The notes under the pieces: generated by a model
What the model was told of the DNA's origin: nothing
The model's input: only the letters and a program-made list of their open reading frames with translations
Database searches by the model: none
Shown: positions 39,818-48,719 of the stretch, piece by piece
Position numbering within the stretch: position 1 is the first letter of the stretch
How the letters are laid out: every line of letters starts with the position of its first letter
Made by a program: the position numbers and the translations under genes
Source of the DNA: Terriglobia bacterium
Lineage (GTDB): Bacteria > Acidobacteriota > Terriglobia > Bryobacterales > Bryobacteraceae
Length of the DNA stretch: 50,814 bases
Direction of reading: 5' to 3'
Assembly: GCA_021325175.1 (NCBI GenBank)
Contig: JAJPHS010000089.1
Span: 1 to 50,814, forward strand

Positions 39818-41502
39818 TCGCGGCATCGGGACGCGCCCTGCGCCAATCGCCGGCGAATCGGATTGAGGAATGCTCGTACCGCTAAATCCAGCTCCGTCAC
39901 GCCGAGCAGCCGGCAGCTCACATAGAACACACCGAGCCCAACCGGAATCGATACCGCAAGATCGGCCAATCGCGCCATTTGCGATACGCCCAGCCATTTT
40001 TCCATCCCCCGCGTGGTCAGCAGAACGGCCCCTCCCATCACCGCCGAGGCAACAAGAACTTTCAGCACGCCGGAGGCAAGCTCGCGCCCGTGAATGCCGT
40101 GGATGCGTTTGCGCAGAATCGCGAATAGAACGAAAAAGCCGAAGAGCGCGACCACTGAGGTCGAAAGCGCCAACCCGGCCTGCCGCAGATTCGCCGCGCG
40201 GATCATCGTCGCGGCGGTAGCGTAGTTGATCGCGATCGAAACGATGCTCACCAGCATCGGCGTCCGGGCGTCATTTAACGCGTAAAACGCGGGATTTAAG
40301 ACCTTCAGCGCTGCATAGCCCGCCAGGCCGATCGAATAACAGGAAAGTGCGATCGCGGTCTGCTCGGTATCGTACAGGTGAAATTTGCCGCCCTGATAGA
40401 TCGCGCCGATGATCGATTTGCCGAGCACCACCAAACCAACCGAGCTTGGAACCGTCAGCAGAAAAACCATTCCCAGCGACTTTGAAAGCGTGCGGCGAAA
40501 ATCCTCCATGTTGCCTTCGGCCGCGCTGCGGGAAATGGACGGCAGAGTCGCCGACGCCATCGCCACGCCGAACAATCCGAGCGGCAGTTGCATGAAGCGG
40601 AACGCGTAGCTGAGCCAGCTTACCGGACCATCGAAGCCGCGCTGCGGATCGTAGATGCTGGAGGCGAAGTTCGTGTTCACCATCACGTTCACCTGCACCG
40701 CCGCGTTCCCCAAAATCGCCGGCGCCATCAGCCGCAGAATCCGCCGCAGCCCCGGATCGGACCAGTTGATCGCGGCGCGGAAACGAAATCCGAGCCGATG
40801 CAGGCTCGGCATTTGCCAGGCGAGCTGCAAAGCTCCGCCAAGCACGACTCCGACTGCCATTCCCTCAATGTGCGACAGATGCAATCGCGGTCCCAAACCG
40901 TATCCGATCAGCACGCCAAAGCCGACCGAGCCGATATTGAAGAATGTCGAGGCGAGCGCGGGCACGGCAAAGCGGTTTGAGGCGTTCAGCACTCCCATGG
41001 CCTGCGCGGCCAGCGCCACCAGCAGCAGAAACGGGAACATGATTCGCGTCATGCGCACCGCCAGCTCGAATTTTCCGGGCACTTCGCCGTAGCCGGGCGC
41101 GAGCAGGTGGACCAGCGCCGGCGCGAAGATCATCCCCAACGCGCACAATGCGCCGACCACGATGAGAATCGCGGTCGCCACCAGGTTCGCCAGCCGCGCC
41201 GCCTCTTCCTTGCTGCGCGTCGAAAGATATTCGGTGAAAGTCGGCACGAAAGCGCTCGATAACGCGCCTTCGGCGAACAGATCGCGGGTCAGGTTCGGGA
41301 TGCGGAACCCCAGCATGAACGCGTCGTAAATCAGGCCCGCGCCAAATAGCCGCGCCATCACCGATTCGCGAAGCAGCCCGGTCACGCGGCTCATCAGCAC
41401 CGCGATGGAGACGACGCCGGCCGAACGCACCACGCTTTCGTGGCCCTTCGGGCTCGCCTCGGCCGCGGTCTTATTGCCCGTAAAGTTCAAGGAAATGCGC
41501 AA
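39814..41502 (-). CDS. murJ: Lipid II flippase MurJ
   Basis: About 562 residues, 14 membrane helices. VVSIAVLMSRVTGLLRESVMA, FRIPNLTRDLFAEGALSSAFVP and NLTR motifs are diagnostic of MurJ/MviN. It moves lipid II across the inner membrane for peptidoglycan synthesis. The start is uncertain: TTG 41502 overlaps the end of the M20 peptidase gene by 32 nt, and GTG 41433, just before the conserved region and after GAAGG, is an equally good choice. Co-directional with the peptidase. Confidence 0.93.
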   Translation of the reverse strand: MRISLNFTGNKTAAEASPKGHESVVRSAGVVSIAVLMSRVTGLLRESVMARLFGAGLIYDAFMLGFRIPNLTRDLFAEGALSSAFVPTFTEYLSTRSKEEAARLANLVATAILIVVGALCALGMIFAPALVHLLAPGYGEVPGKFELAVRMTRIMFPFLLLVALAAQAMGVLNASNRFAVPALASTFFNIGSVGFGVLIGYGLGPRLHLSHIEGMAVGVVLGGALQLAWQMPSLHRLGFRFRAAINWSDPGLRRILRLMAPAILGNAAVQVNVMVNTNFASSIYDPQRGFDGPVSWLSYAFRFMQLPLGLFGVAMASATLPSISRSAAEGNMEDFRRTLSKSLGMVFLLTVPSSVGLVVLGKSIIGAIYQGGKFHLYDTEQTAIALSCYSIGLAGYAALKVLNPAFYALNDARTPMLVSIVSIAINYATAATMIRAANLRQAGLALSTSVVALFGFFVLFAILRKRIHGIHGRELASGVLKVLVASAVMGGAVLLTTRGMEKWLGVSQMARLADLAVSIPVGLGVFYVSCRLLGVTELDLAVRAFLNPIRRRLAQGASRCRD

Positions 41503-42841
41503 CCGTCATGATACCGGCGTAATAGTTCGCCAGCTTGTATTTTTCGTTGGGCGAGTGAAGGCCGTCGTCGGGCAGGCCGAATCCCATCAGGATCGTGGGG
41601 ATTTTCAGATGCCTGGCGAAGTCGCCGACAATCGGAATCGAGCCGCCGCTCCGGACGAAAACGGTTTCGCGCTTCAAAATATCGCGAAAGGCGCGCGCGG
41701 CGGTGTGGATCGCCGGATGATCCGGATTCACCAGGATTGCCGGCGACGCGCTCAGTACCCGCACCTCGGTTTCGATTCCCTTCGGCGTCTTCTCGCGCAC
41801 GAATTTTTTGTACGCGGCGACGATCTTTTCGGGATCCTGCTTCGGCGCCAGTCTCATGCTGACCTTCGCGGTCGCGCGCGCCGGGATCACCGTTTTCGCT
41901 CCCGCCGCCGTAAAACCTCCCGCGATGCCGTGCACTTCGAGCGTCGGCCGGGCCCAGGTTCGCTCGAAGACGGAATAGCCCGGCTCGCCGGTCAGCGCGG
42001 ATGAGCCGACTTCGCGCGCCAGGTATTGTTTTTCGTCGAAGTCGAGCGAGGCCCAGCTTTGCTTCTCCGCGTCGGCCGGCGGCTCGACATCGTCATAGAA
42101 TCCCGGAATCTGGATGGTCCCGTCTTCATCCTTGAGCTTGCTCAGCAACTCGACCAAGCCGAAGACGGCGTTCGGCGCGGCGCCGCCGTACAATCCCGAA
42201 TGCAGATCGCGAGCCGGCCCGCGCGCTTCGATTTCGGTATAAATCAGCCCGCGCAGCCCGATGCACAGCGTCGGCACCCCTTCGGCGTAAAGGGCGGTGT
42301 CGGAAACCAGCGCGACATCGGCCTTCAATTTTTGCGGATTTTCGGCGACGTATTTCGCCACCGATTCTCCGCCGACCTCTTCTTCTCCCTCGATCAGAAA
42401 TTTCACGTTCACCGGCAGCTTGCCGTTCACTGCCTTGAGCGCCTCCACAGCTTTGACGTGCATGTACATCTGGCCTTTGTCATCAGCCGAGCCGCGGGCG
42501 TACAGATTGCCGTCGCGAATCACCGGCTCAAACGGAGGCGTCGTCCATAATTCGACCGGATCCGGCGGCTGGACATCGTAGTGCCCGTATAAAAGGACCG
42601 TCGGTTTGCCGGGCGCGTGCAGCCAATCGGCGTATACCAGCGGGTGGCGCGCCGTTTGGATGATCTCGACGTTTTCCAGGCCGGCGTTCTTCAAGCTGTC
42701 GGCTACAAACTGCGCGGCGCGCCGCACCTCAGAGGCGTGATCGGGAAGCGTGCTGATCGAGGGAATGCGAAGAAAGTCCTTCAATTCGTTGAGAAACCGC
42801 GATTGGTTCTGCTCGATGAAGGCGTTGGTTGCTTCAGACAC
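41471..42841 (-). CDS. M20-family dipeptidase
   Basis: 456 residues from GTG 42841; a longer frame to 42964 would pass through the promoter. Zn ligands and catalytic residues: YGHYDVQPPDP (His, with Asp), ARGSADDKGQ (bridging Asp), LIEGEEEVGGES (general base Glu and ligand Glu), DLHSGLYGG (dimer His) and a C-terminal HSPNEKY with the last His ligand. Cytosolic metallopeptidase for short peptides, in the carnosinase/CPG2-like group. No signal peptide. Confidence 0.95.
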   Translation of the reverse strand: MSEATNAFIEQNQSRFLNELKDFLRIPSISTLPDHASEVRRAAQFVADSLKNAGLENVEIIQTARHPLVYADWLHAPGKPTVLLYGHYDVQPPDPVELWTTPPFEPVIRDGNLYARGSADDKGQMYMHVKAVEALKAVNGKLPVNVKFLIEGEEEVGGESVAKYVAENPQKLKADVALVSDTALYAEGVPTLCIGLRGLIYTEIEARGPARDLHSGLYGGAAPNAVFGLVELLSKLKDEDGTIQIPGFYDDVEPPADAEKQSWASLDFDEKQYLAREVGSSALTGEPGYSVFERTWARPTLEVHGIAGGFTAAGAKTVIPARATAKVSMRLAPKQDPEKIVAAYKKFVREKTPKGIETEVRVLSASPAILVNPDHPAIHTAARAFRDILKRETVFVRSGGSIPIVGDFARHLKIPTILMGFGLPDDGLHSPNEKYKLANYYAGIMTVAHFLELYGQ

Positions 42842-42847
42842 ATCTTG

Positions 42848-42853
42848 ATTATA
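42848..42853 (-). promoter_or_regulatory. Perfect -10 box giving a leaderless M20 peptidase transcript
   Basis: Minus-strand TATAAT at 42853-42848. Transcription would start 6-7 nt downstream, at or beside the GTG start 42841, so the mRNA is probably leaderless. No good -35 hexamer at 16-18 nt is visible, which lowers certainty. Confidence 0.45.
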
Positions 42854-42950
42854 GAAAAGCCTCCGTCGATCGCGATTTCTGCGATCGCTTGCGCTTACGC
42901 CGTTTCGCGCGGCGGGATGATACGCTGAAGCCTGGAGTCGCGGTGATGTC

Positions 42951-44498
42951 ATGCCTTCGCGCAAGCCTCGCGTCCTGATCTTTATCGTCGCCTATAACGC
43001 CGAAAAGACGATCGCGCGGGTGATCCGGCGGATTCCGCTTACGCTGCTCGACGATTACGAAATCGAGGCGCTGATCATCGACGACGCTTCGCGCGACGCG
43101 ACCTTCGAGAAAAGCTACGAAACCAGCAAGCAGGAACTGCCTTTCCGCGTTCATACGCTGTTTAATCCGGAGAATCAGGGATACGGCGGAAATCAGAAGC
43201 TCGGCTATCATTACGCGATTCAACACGGCTTCGATCTTGTGGCCCTGGTGCACGGCGACGGCCAGTACGCGCCGGAGTGCCTGCCGGATTTGCTGCAACC
43301 GCTGCGCGACGGCCAGGCCGACGCGGTGTTCGGCTCGCGCATGATGACGCGGCACGGCGCGCTTCGCGGCGGAATGCCCTTGTATAAATATGCCGGCAAC
43401 CGGATCCTCACCTGGATCGAGAACCGGCTGCTGGGCGCCAACTTAAGCGAATTTCATTCCGGCTACCGGATCTATTCGACACGCGCCCTCCAAGCCATTC
43501 CCTTTCATCGCAACTCCAACGGCTTTCATTTCGACACCGAGATCATCATTCAGCTCCTCAGGAGCGGACGGCGAATCATCGAACGGCCGATTCCGACGTA
43601 TTACGGCGACGAAATCTGCCATGTGAACGGCATCGCCTATGCCGTCAACGTGGTCCTGGCGGCCACCAAAGCCTCGCTTCAGCAGCTTGGAATTTTCTAC
43701 GACCGCAAATTCGACTGCGCGCCGCCGGGCGCCGCGCGCTACCTTCCGAAATTCGAATATCGCAGCCCGCATTCGCTGGCCTTCGAGCGCGTGGCGGAAA
43801 GCTCGCGCGTGCTCGATCTGGGATGCGCCGGCGGATACGTGGGTGGCGCGCTCAGCCGATCGAAAGGCTGTGAAGTGGACGGCGTCGACAGCCTCCCCTC
43901 CATCGAGCCGCGGCTTTGCCGCTTCTATCTGCATGATCTGAATCAGGGTTTGCCCGCCCTCGATTTCAATCATTACCGATATGTCCTGATGCTCGACGTC
44001 ATCGAGCACCTGACGCGGCCGGAGGCATTCCTCGAAGATTTATACGCGGCTCTGAAAACCAACCCCCAGGTGGAAATCCTGATCAGCACCGCCAACATCG
44101 GTTTCGTAATTCCGCGCTTTATGCTGCTTTTTGGTCAATTTAATTACGGAAAACGCGGGATTTTGGACCTTACGCACACCCGGCTGTTTACCTTCGGATC
44201 TTTTGCGCGGGCCATCCGCCAGGCCGGCTTCGATATTCTTGAAACTCACGGCGTTCCGGCGCCGTTTCCGCTGGCGCTGGGCGAGGGCTGGCTGGCCAGA
44301 TTTCTGGTGAAAGCGAATCAAGTCCTCATCCGGGTCTCGCGCGGGCTGTTTTCTTACCAAATTTTCATCCGCATGAAGCCCCGGCCCTCCATCGAATATC
44401 TTCTTAAAGTTGCGGGCGAGCACTCCGAGCGTCGTATCCAGCGGATTGAAGAAATGGCCGCGCGCGCCCGATCTTCCGGCTCCGGCGAGTTATCATAA
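42951..44498 (+). CDS. Glycosyltransferase 2 - methyltransferase fusion protein
   Basis: 515 residues. N-terminal GT-A family 2 domain (about 5-245) of DPM/polyprenyl-phosphate sugar transferase type: IIDDASRD (43-50), HGDGQY (101-106, DxD-like), FHSGYRIYS. C-terminal class I methyltransferase (about 275-420): VLDLGCAGGY (287-296), VLMLDVIEHLTRPEAFLEDL. A short helix-rich tail follows. Probably modifies a lipid-linked or polyprenyl-linked sugar, or surface glycan; the substrate is unknown. Divergent from the M20 peptidase and 35 nt before a second fusion with the reverse domain order. Confidence 0.88.
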   Translation: MPSRKPRVLIFIVAYNAEKTIARVIRRIPLTLLDDYEIEALIIDDASRDATFEKSYETSKQELPFRVHTLFNPENQGYGGNQKLGYHYAIQHGFDLVALVHGDGQYAPECLPDLLQPLRDGQADAVFGSRMMTRHGALRGGMPLYKYAGNRILTWIENRLLGANLSEFHSGYRIYSTRALQAIPFHRNSNGFHFDTEIIIQLLRSGRRIIERPIPTYYGDEICHVNGIAYAVNVVLAATKASLQQLGIFYDRKFDCAPPGAARYLPKFEYRSPHSLAFERVAESSRVLDLGCAGGYVGGALSRSKGCEVDGVDSLPSIEPRLCRFYLHDLNQGLPALDFNHYRYVLMLDVIEHLTRPEAFLEDLYAALKTNPQVEILISTANIGFVIPRFMLLFGQFNYGKRGILDLTHTRLFTFGSFARAIRQAGFDILETHGVPAPFPLALGEGWLARFLVKANQVLIRVSRGLFSYQIFIRMKPRPSIEYLLKVAGEHSERRIQRIEEMAARARSSGSGELS

Positions 44499-44533
44499 TT
44501 AACGTAAAAGCGCGCGCTGCGCGTTCCGATGTC

Positions 44534-45997
44534 ATGAATCAATCCGCTCGGCGCGGCTCTGCCTTGGGGGCGCCCTCCAAACAAATCGAATACACCGCGC
44601 AGCGGCGGGAATACTGGGACGATTACGCCGTCAACTTCGAGCGCTGGAACGGCCCGCGTGGCTATTATCAACGCAAACTGATTGAGATGTATCGGTTTCT
44701 GGTGCCGCCGGGGTCGCGAGTGCTCGAAATCGGCTGCGCGCGCGGAGATCTGCTGGCCGCGCTTGAACCCGCCTACGGCGTGGGCATCGATTTTTCGCCG
44801 AAAATGATCGAACGTGCTCGCGAAAAATATCCGCATTTGACATTTTTCGTGCAGGACGCGCACCAGCTCGACGCCGGCGGCCCGTTTGATTACCTGATTC
44901 TTTCCGATTTGGTGAATGACTTATGGGATGTGCAGCGTGTCTTGGAAGTACTGCGCCGCCATGCTCATCCGGGAACGCGCATCGGTATTAATTTTTACAG
45001 CCGGCTGTGGGAGATTCCGCGGCGAATCGCGGAAAAGCTCGGGCTGGCGCGCAAGCAGCTTCCGCAGAACTGGCTGACGGCGGAGGATGTGGCGAATCTT
45101 TTGCGGCTGGCCGATTTTGAGCCGATCCGCTCCTCATGCGAGGTGCTGTGTCCAGTGCGCATGCCGCTTCTCGACACGCTGTGCAATCGCTATCTGGTGC
45201 GTATTTGGCCCTTTCGCTGGTTTGGCATCACCAATCTGATGATCGCGAGACCGGCGCCGGCGCCGCCCGCCGATCCCGAGCCGGTGGTGAGCGTCATCGT
45301 GCCGGCCCGCAACGAGGAAGGCAATATCGCGCAAATTTTCGATCGCGTGCCGCAGATGGGGGCGGGCACAGAATTGATTTTCGTCGAGGGCAATTCGAGC
45401 GACGACACCTACGGCGCAATCGAACGCGAAATCGCCCGCCGCCGCGATCCCCGCGTCAAGCTTTTCCGGCAGAGGGGCAAGGGAAAAGGCGACGCGGTGC
45501 GGCTCGGGTTCGCGGAAGCATCGGGCGATGTTCTGATGATTCTGGACGCCGATCTCAGCGTTCCGCCCGAGGATCTGCCGCGCTTTTATCAGGCCTGGCG
45601 ATCGGGGAAAGGCGAGTTTATCAACGGCGTCCGCCTGGTTTATCCGATGGAGGACGGCGCGATGCGCCCCCTGAATTTTCTCGGCAACAAATTTTTCAGC
45701 CTCGCGTTCACCTGGCTGTTAAGCCAAAGCATCAAGGATACGCTTTGCGGCACGAAGGTTTTAGGACGCGCGCAGTATGAATTGATCGCGGCCAATCGCG
45801 CCTATTTTGGCGAGATCGATCCGTTTGGAGACTTCGATTTGATCTTCGGGGCGGCGAAATATCACTTGAAGTTCGTTGATTTGCCGGTCCGGTACCGGGA
45901 ACGGGTGTATGGAGAAACCAACATCCGGCGATGGCGTCATGGATGGCTGCTGCTGCGCATGGCCGCACTGGCGATGCGGCGGATCAAATTCGTCTGA
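44534..45997 (+). CDS. Methyltransferase - glycosyltransferase 2 fusion protein
   Basis: 487 residues. N-terminal class I methyltransferase (about 45-240): VLEIGCARGDLL (63-74), DYLILSDLVNDL. After a Pro/Ala linker (APAPPADPEP) a family 2 glycosyltransferase (about 252-480): VSVIVPARNEEGN, FVEGNSSDDT (284-292), ILDADLS (336-342), then SIKDTLCGTKVLGR. The domain order mirrors the gene directly upstream. The pair is probably one operon acting in the same surface-glycan or polyprenyl-sugar pathway. Confidence 0.88.
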   Translation: MNQSARRGSALGAPSKQIEYTAQRREYWDDYAVNFERWNGPRGYYQRKLIEMYRFLVPPGSRVLEIGCARGDLLAALEPAYGVGIDFSPKMIERAREKYPHLTFFVQDAHQLDAGGPFDYLILSDLVNDLWDVQRVLEVLRRHAHPGTRIGINFYSRLWEIPRRIAEKLGLARKQLPQNWLTAEDVANLLRLADFEPIRSSCEVLCPVRMPLLDTLCNRYLVRIWPFRWFGITNLMIARPAPAPPADPEPVVSVIVPARNEEGNIAQIFDRVPQMGAGTELIFVEGNSSDDTYGAIEREIARRRDPRVKLFRQRGKGKGDAVRLGFAEASGDVLMILDADLSVPPEDLPRFYQAWRSGKGEFINGVRLVYPMEDGAMRPLNFLGNKFFSLAFTWLLSQSIKDTLCGTKVLGRAQYELIAANRAYFGEIDPFGDFDLIFGAAKYHLKFVDLPVRYRERVYGETNIRRWRHGWLLLRMAALAMRRIKFV

Positions 45998-46047
45998 GCA
46001 AAGGGCAGGGAAGAGGCGCGTGTTAGACTTGAAAAAGCGCACACCGA

Positions 46048-46121
46048 TCCCCGGTCGTCTAATGGTAGGACAGCGGCCTTTGGAGCCGTGAATCGTGGTT
46101 CGAATCCATGCCGGGGAGCCA
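46048..46121 (+). tRNA. tRNA-Gln (UUG anticodon)
   Basis: Full cloverleaf by hand: 7-bp acceptor stem TCCCCGG/CCGGGGA (46048-46054/46111-46117), D-arm GTC/GAC, anticodon stem GCGGC/GCCGT with loop CTTTGGA (anticodon TTG at 46080-46082), T-arm CGTGG/CCATG with loop TTCGAAT, discriminator G118 and encoded CCA (46119-46121). It is the apparent insertion point of the mercury island that follows. Confidence 0.97.
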
Positions 46122-46161
46122 ACCTTCAAGGAATCAGTAACTTACAGACATAGAAAGACCG

Positions 46162-46197
46162 TTGTACAGAGGGCTGTACAAAAACCGGGTGTATAAT
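46162..46197 (+). promoter_or_regulatory. Operator palindrome and -10 box of the integrase gene
   Basis: TTGTACAG-AGGG-CTGTACAA (46162-46181) is a perfect 8-bp inverted repeat with a 4-nt centre. A perfect TATAAT follows at 46192-46197, and GTG 46204 lies where transcription would begin. The palindrome covers the -35 region, so binding there should block RNA polymerase. Likely a repressor site for integrase control; the regulator is not in the window. Confidence 0.5.
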
Positions 46198-46203
46198 CCG
46201 GTT

Positions 46204-47173
46204 GTGTCGCTCACTATCTACCGCCGACACTCCGTCGATTGCAGGGTCCACAAGCTCCGTCTCAAGGCCTACGAGAAGAAGTATTTCAAGGATTGCGACT
46301 GCCCGATCTGGCTGAAGGGCACGACGGACAAGGAGCAATATCCGCGGCAGGCGCTCGGCGTCCGTGACTGGCATGCTGCCGAAGCGAAGCTCCGGTCGCT
46401 GAATGCCGAGGCCAAGGATGAGACCGTCCACGGGCCAAAACTGGAGGAGTGCATTACGCGTTACATCGATGCGCGTGATGACGTGAAGCCGAAGACGGCG
46501 GCGCAATACAAACTGCTCCTCGGCAGACTGAAGGACTTCGCGCACGGCAAGAACAAGGTCTTCATCCGCGAACTGAGCGTCGATGTTCTGGAGGATTTCA
46601 AGACGTACGGTCTTGCGGGATTGGCTGGCACGTCGAAGGCAACGAGCGTCGCCAAGCTCGCGCACTTCCTGCGCGAATCCTACCGGCGCGGATGGATCAC
46701 GCAATCCCTCGTCGAGAAGATGCGCCCTCACAAGGCGGTCTATGAGCAGAAGCAACCATACTCTGAAAAGGAAGTCGCGGCCATTCTGGAGGCGGCCGGA
46801 AAAATCAACGGCGGGACCACGGGATACGCAAAGAAGCCGCCACATTCCGCCTGCTCATCGAGCTGATGCTGGAGACCGGCCTGCGCGTCAGCGACGCAGT
46901 GAAGTTCGATCCGAAGAAATGCGTGAAGTCAAAATTTCTCTGGATCTACTCCTTCCATCCGCGCAGTCGAGAAAGAACGAGACGCCCAAGCTGGTCGACA
47001 TTTACCTGACCGCAAAGCTGAAAAAGAAAATCGACGGATGCGAATGGCTGTCGGACGCCCTGCCCTTCGCGTATCGCCCCGTCTCCAGCGCTGAAGAGAC
47101 GGATTATCTCGGGCAGGCCGTCTATGAACGGCTGCAGCGCACTCTTTATAGCGAGAGGGGTCAGGTTTTTTAA
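46204..47173 (+). pseudogene. Tyrosine recombinase (phage-type integrase), frameshifted and truncated
   Basis: Start GTG 46204. Frame one runs to 46866 with a SAM-like core-binding domain (ECITRYIDARDDVKPKTAAQYK, ELSVDVLEDFKTYGLAGL, AKLAHFLRESYRRGWI). A first frameshift near 46830 moves the sequence to RLLIELMLETGLRVSDAVKF, which contains the box I catalytic Arg. A second near 46970 leads to KNETPKLVDIYLTAKLKKKI and then ...YERLQ. The similarity stops there and an unrelated tail ends at TAA 47173. The box II HxxR region and the catalytic Tyr are missing. The enzyme is dead and the island is probably fixed unless another integrase acts. Confidence 0.85.
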
Positions 47174-47209
47174 GATGTCAGATATTCAGAACATAAGGAG
47201 ATTTGCACT

Positions 47210-47602
47210 ATGAAACGATTAACGGGATTAATTCCCATGGCCGTAATGCTGGCTCTGTTTACTGCCGGGACTTTCTATGCCCAGGATCACGCGGCAAGCG
47301 CGAAGGAGGCACATGCCGCCAAACCCGATGCACCCGAGATTTTCTGCGGTCATATGAAGACAGGGCAACTTTGCCCTGGTAACGCCCAGATGTTCAAGAT
47401 GAGCGCCGCGCAGAAGGAGCAATATACACAGGCGCTCAATAGGTACAACAAGGCCGTAGGAGAAGCCCAGAAGCAATTCCTGGACGATGCTAAGAGCAAG
47501 GTCGGATTGTCGGAAGCCGAACTGGCGCTCGCCCAAAGCTGGTTCGCCGAAGGCCTCAATCCCGAAATCAACAAGATTCTCGCCGCCAAAACAAAGAAAT
47601 AA
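47210..47602 (+). CDS. Small secreted protein at the head of the mercury genes
   Basis: 130 residues; AAGGAG lies 9 nt before ATG. Signal peptide MKRLTGLIPMAVMLALFTAGTFYAQ. The mature part is Lys/Ala/Glu-rich and helical with a two-Cys segment IFCGHMKTGQLCPGNAQMF (Cys9 residues apart). No family recognised. Small periplasmic Cys-containing proteins such as MerP bind Hg(II), but this lacks the GMTCxxC motif and the ferredoxin-like pattern. It may be an unrelated passenger or a novel periplasmic metal-binding component; context only. Confidence 0.75.
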   Translation: MKRLTGLIPMAVMLALFTAGTFYAQDHAASAKEAHAAKPDAPEIFCGHMKTGQLCPGNAQMFKMSAAQKEQYTQALNRYNKAVGEAQKQFLDDAKSKVGLSEAELALAQSWFAEGLNPEINKILAAKTKK

Positions 47603-47685
47603 CGGGCCTGATGTTTTCGCTTGCGGGATGGAATTCGCGGGCGCAAGCGGCGTTTGCAGTATGGCTGGCTCCTTGGAGGTTGTGC

Positions 47686-47937
47686 ATGGCGAATGGAAGC
47701 AACAGCGGATTGGGTTTCGCGCTTTTCGCCGTGCTCCATTTTCTCTGTTGCGGTATCCCGCTGCTCATCCTCTCGGGCGTCTCGCTGGCCTTTCTCCGTC
47801 CGGCCTGGCCGGTCATCGGCAGCGTGCTCGCCGCCCTTGGCGTGGTCGGCTTCATCTGGTATCTCAAGCGCGGCTGCGCCACCTGTCCCCGGAACGAAGG
47901 TCGCTGCACGCTGGAGGCAAGGAAGGTGCGCGAATGA
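47686..47937 (+). CDS. Small Cys-rich membrane protein, mercury transporter-like
   Basis: 83 residues from ATG 47686, with GGAGG (47675-47679) 6 nt upstream; an earlier ATG at 47611 in the same frame has no good site. Two membrane helices. Vicinal Cys21-Cys22 in helix 1 (HFLCCGIPLL) and a cytoplasmic cluster CATCPRNEGRC (Cys64, 67, 74). Vicinal cysteines within the first helix and more at the cytosolic side are the layout of Mer transporters, which pass Hg(II) inwards to MerA. It does not match MerT, MerC or MerF closely. Overlaps merF by 4 nt. Confidence 0.75.
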   Translation: MANGSNSGLGFALFAVLHFLCCGIPLLILSGVSLAFLRPAWPVIGSVLAALGVVGFIWYLKRGCATCPRNEGRCTLEARKVRE

Positions 47938-48164
47938 CGGACGATCAAAAGACATCGTGGCTCGGCCGGGCGCTGATGGCCGTCGGCGTCAGCGGCGCGG
48001 CCTTTGCGGCCTTGTGCTGCTTTGCGCCTTTTCTCGTCGCCGGCCTGGTGTCGGCTATTGGCCTCGGGTTCATTCTGAAGGATTCCATTTTGATGGGCCT
48101 GCTCGTCGTGTTCCTTGGCATAGCCGGGCTGGGCCTCTATTTCGCGCGCCGCAAGCACGCGTAA
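47934..48164 (+). CDS. merF: Mercury transporter MerF
   Basis: 76 residues, ATGA overlap with the preceding gene. Two helices; the first carries FAALCCFAPFLVAGLVSAIGL with vicinal Cys28-Cys29, matching the MerF signature LCCFTPxLV. The usual second CC pair near the C-terminus is missing (the protein ends ...LYFARRKHA). It brings Hg(II) across the inner membrane. The missing pair may be compensated by the cytosolic cysteines of the adjacent 83-residue protein. Confidence 0.88.
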   Translation: MTDDQKTSWLGRALMAVGVSGAAFAALCCFAPFLVAGLVSAIGLGFILKDSILMGLLVVFLGIAGLGLYFARRKHA

Positions 48165-48189
48165 GGGCATTCAGCAAAAAGGAGTGTTT

Positions 48190-48705
48190 ATGTTTCTAAA
48201 ATCACGGAACGGGAGAGGGCTACTGAAAGATCTCGCCTATGGGGCAATCGGCGGAGTCGTCGGTACAGTCGTCATGGGCCAGGTGACGAGCTTCATGTAC
48301 CGGTTTGAAAGTGAGGAGAAAAAGCGCAGGGAAGAACTGGCGCGGCCGGAGGAACCCCCGCAGGCGATGGCGCGCCGCCTGGCGGAGGACTTTTTGCATG
48401 TTAAGCTCTCCGACGAAAAGAAAAAGAAGCTGGGAGAGGCGATGCACTGGGGTTATGGCATGGCCTGGGGCGCGCTTTATGGAGTGCTTCATGATCGCGC
48501 GCCTGCGCTCTCAAAAGCGGCCGGCCTCCCGTTCGGTCTCGCATTCTGGTTCGTGGGCGACGAGGTTGTGACAACCGCCTTCAGGCTCACTGGGCCGCCC
48601 AAGGCCTTTCCTGTCGACGCGCATTTGCGCGGTCTGGTCGGCCATCTGGCGTATACGGCTGCGGCGGATGGAACCTATCGGGCGCTGCGGCGCGTGGCCG
48701 GATAA
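48190..48705 (+). CDS. DUF1440/YagU-like membrane protein
   Basis: 171 residues; ATG 48190 with AAGGAG 5 nt upstream. Starts with a hydrophobic glycine-rich helix ([23 protein letters not shown]), a charged amphipathic stretch (about 35-75), then two or three helices ([54 protein letters not shown]). The pattern is like DUF1440 (E. coli YagU). Not a known mer gene. Located between merF and merA, close spacing on both sides, so probably co-transcribed. Confidence 0.7.
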   Translation: MFLKSRNGRGLLKDLAYGAIGGVVGTVVMGQVTSFMYRFESEEKKRREELARPEEPPQAMARRLAEDFLHVKLSDEKKKKLGEAMHWGYGMAWGALYGVLHDRAPALSKAAGLPFGLAFWFVGDEVVTTAFRLTGPPKAFPVDAHLRGLVGHLAYTAAADGTYRALRRVAG

Positions 48706-48719
48706 ATGGAGCGAGGTCA

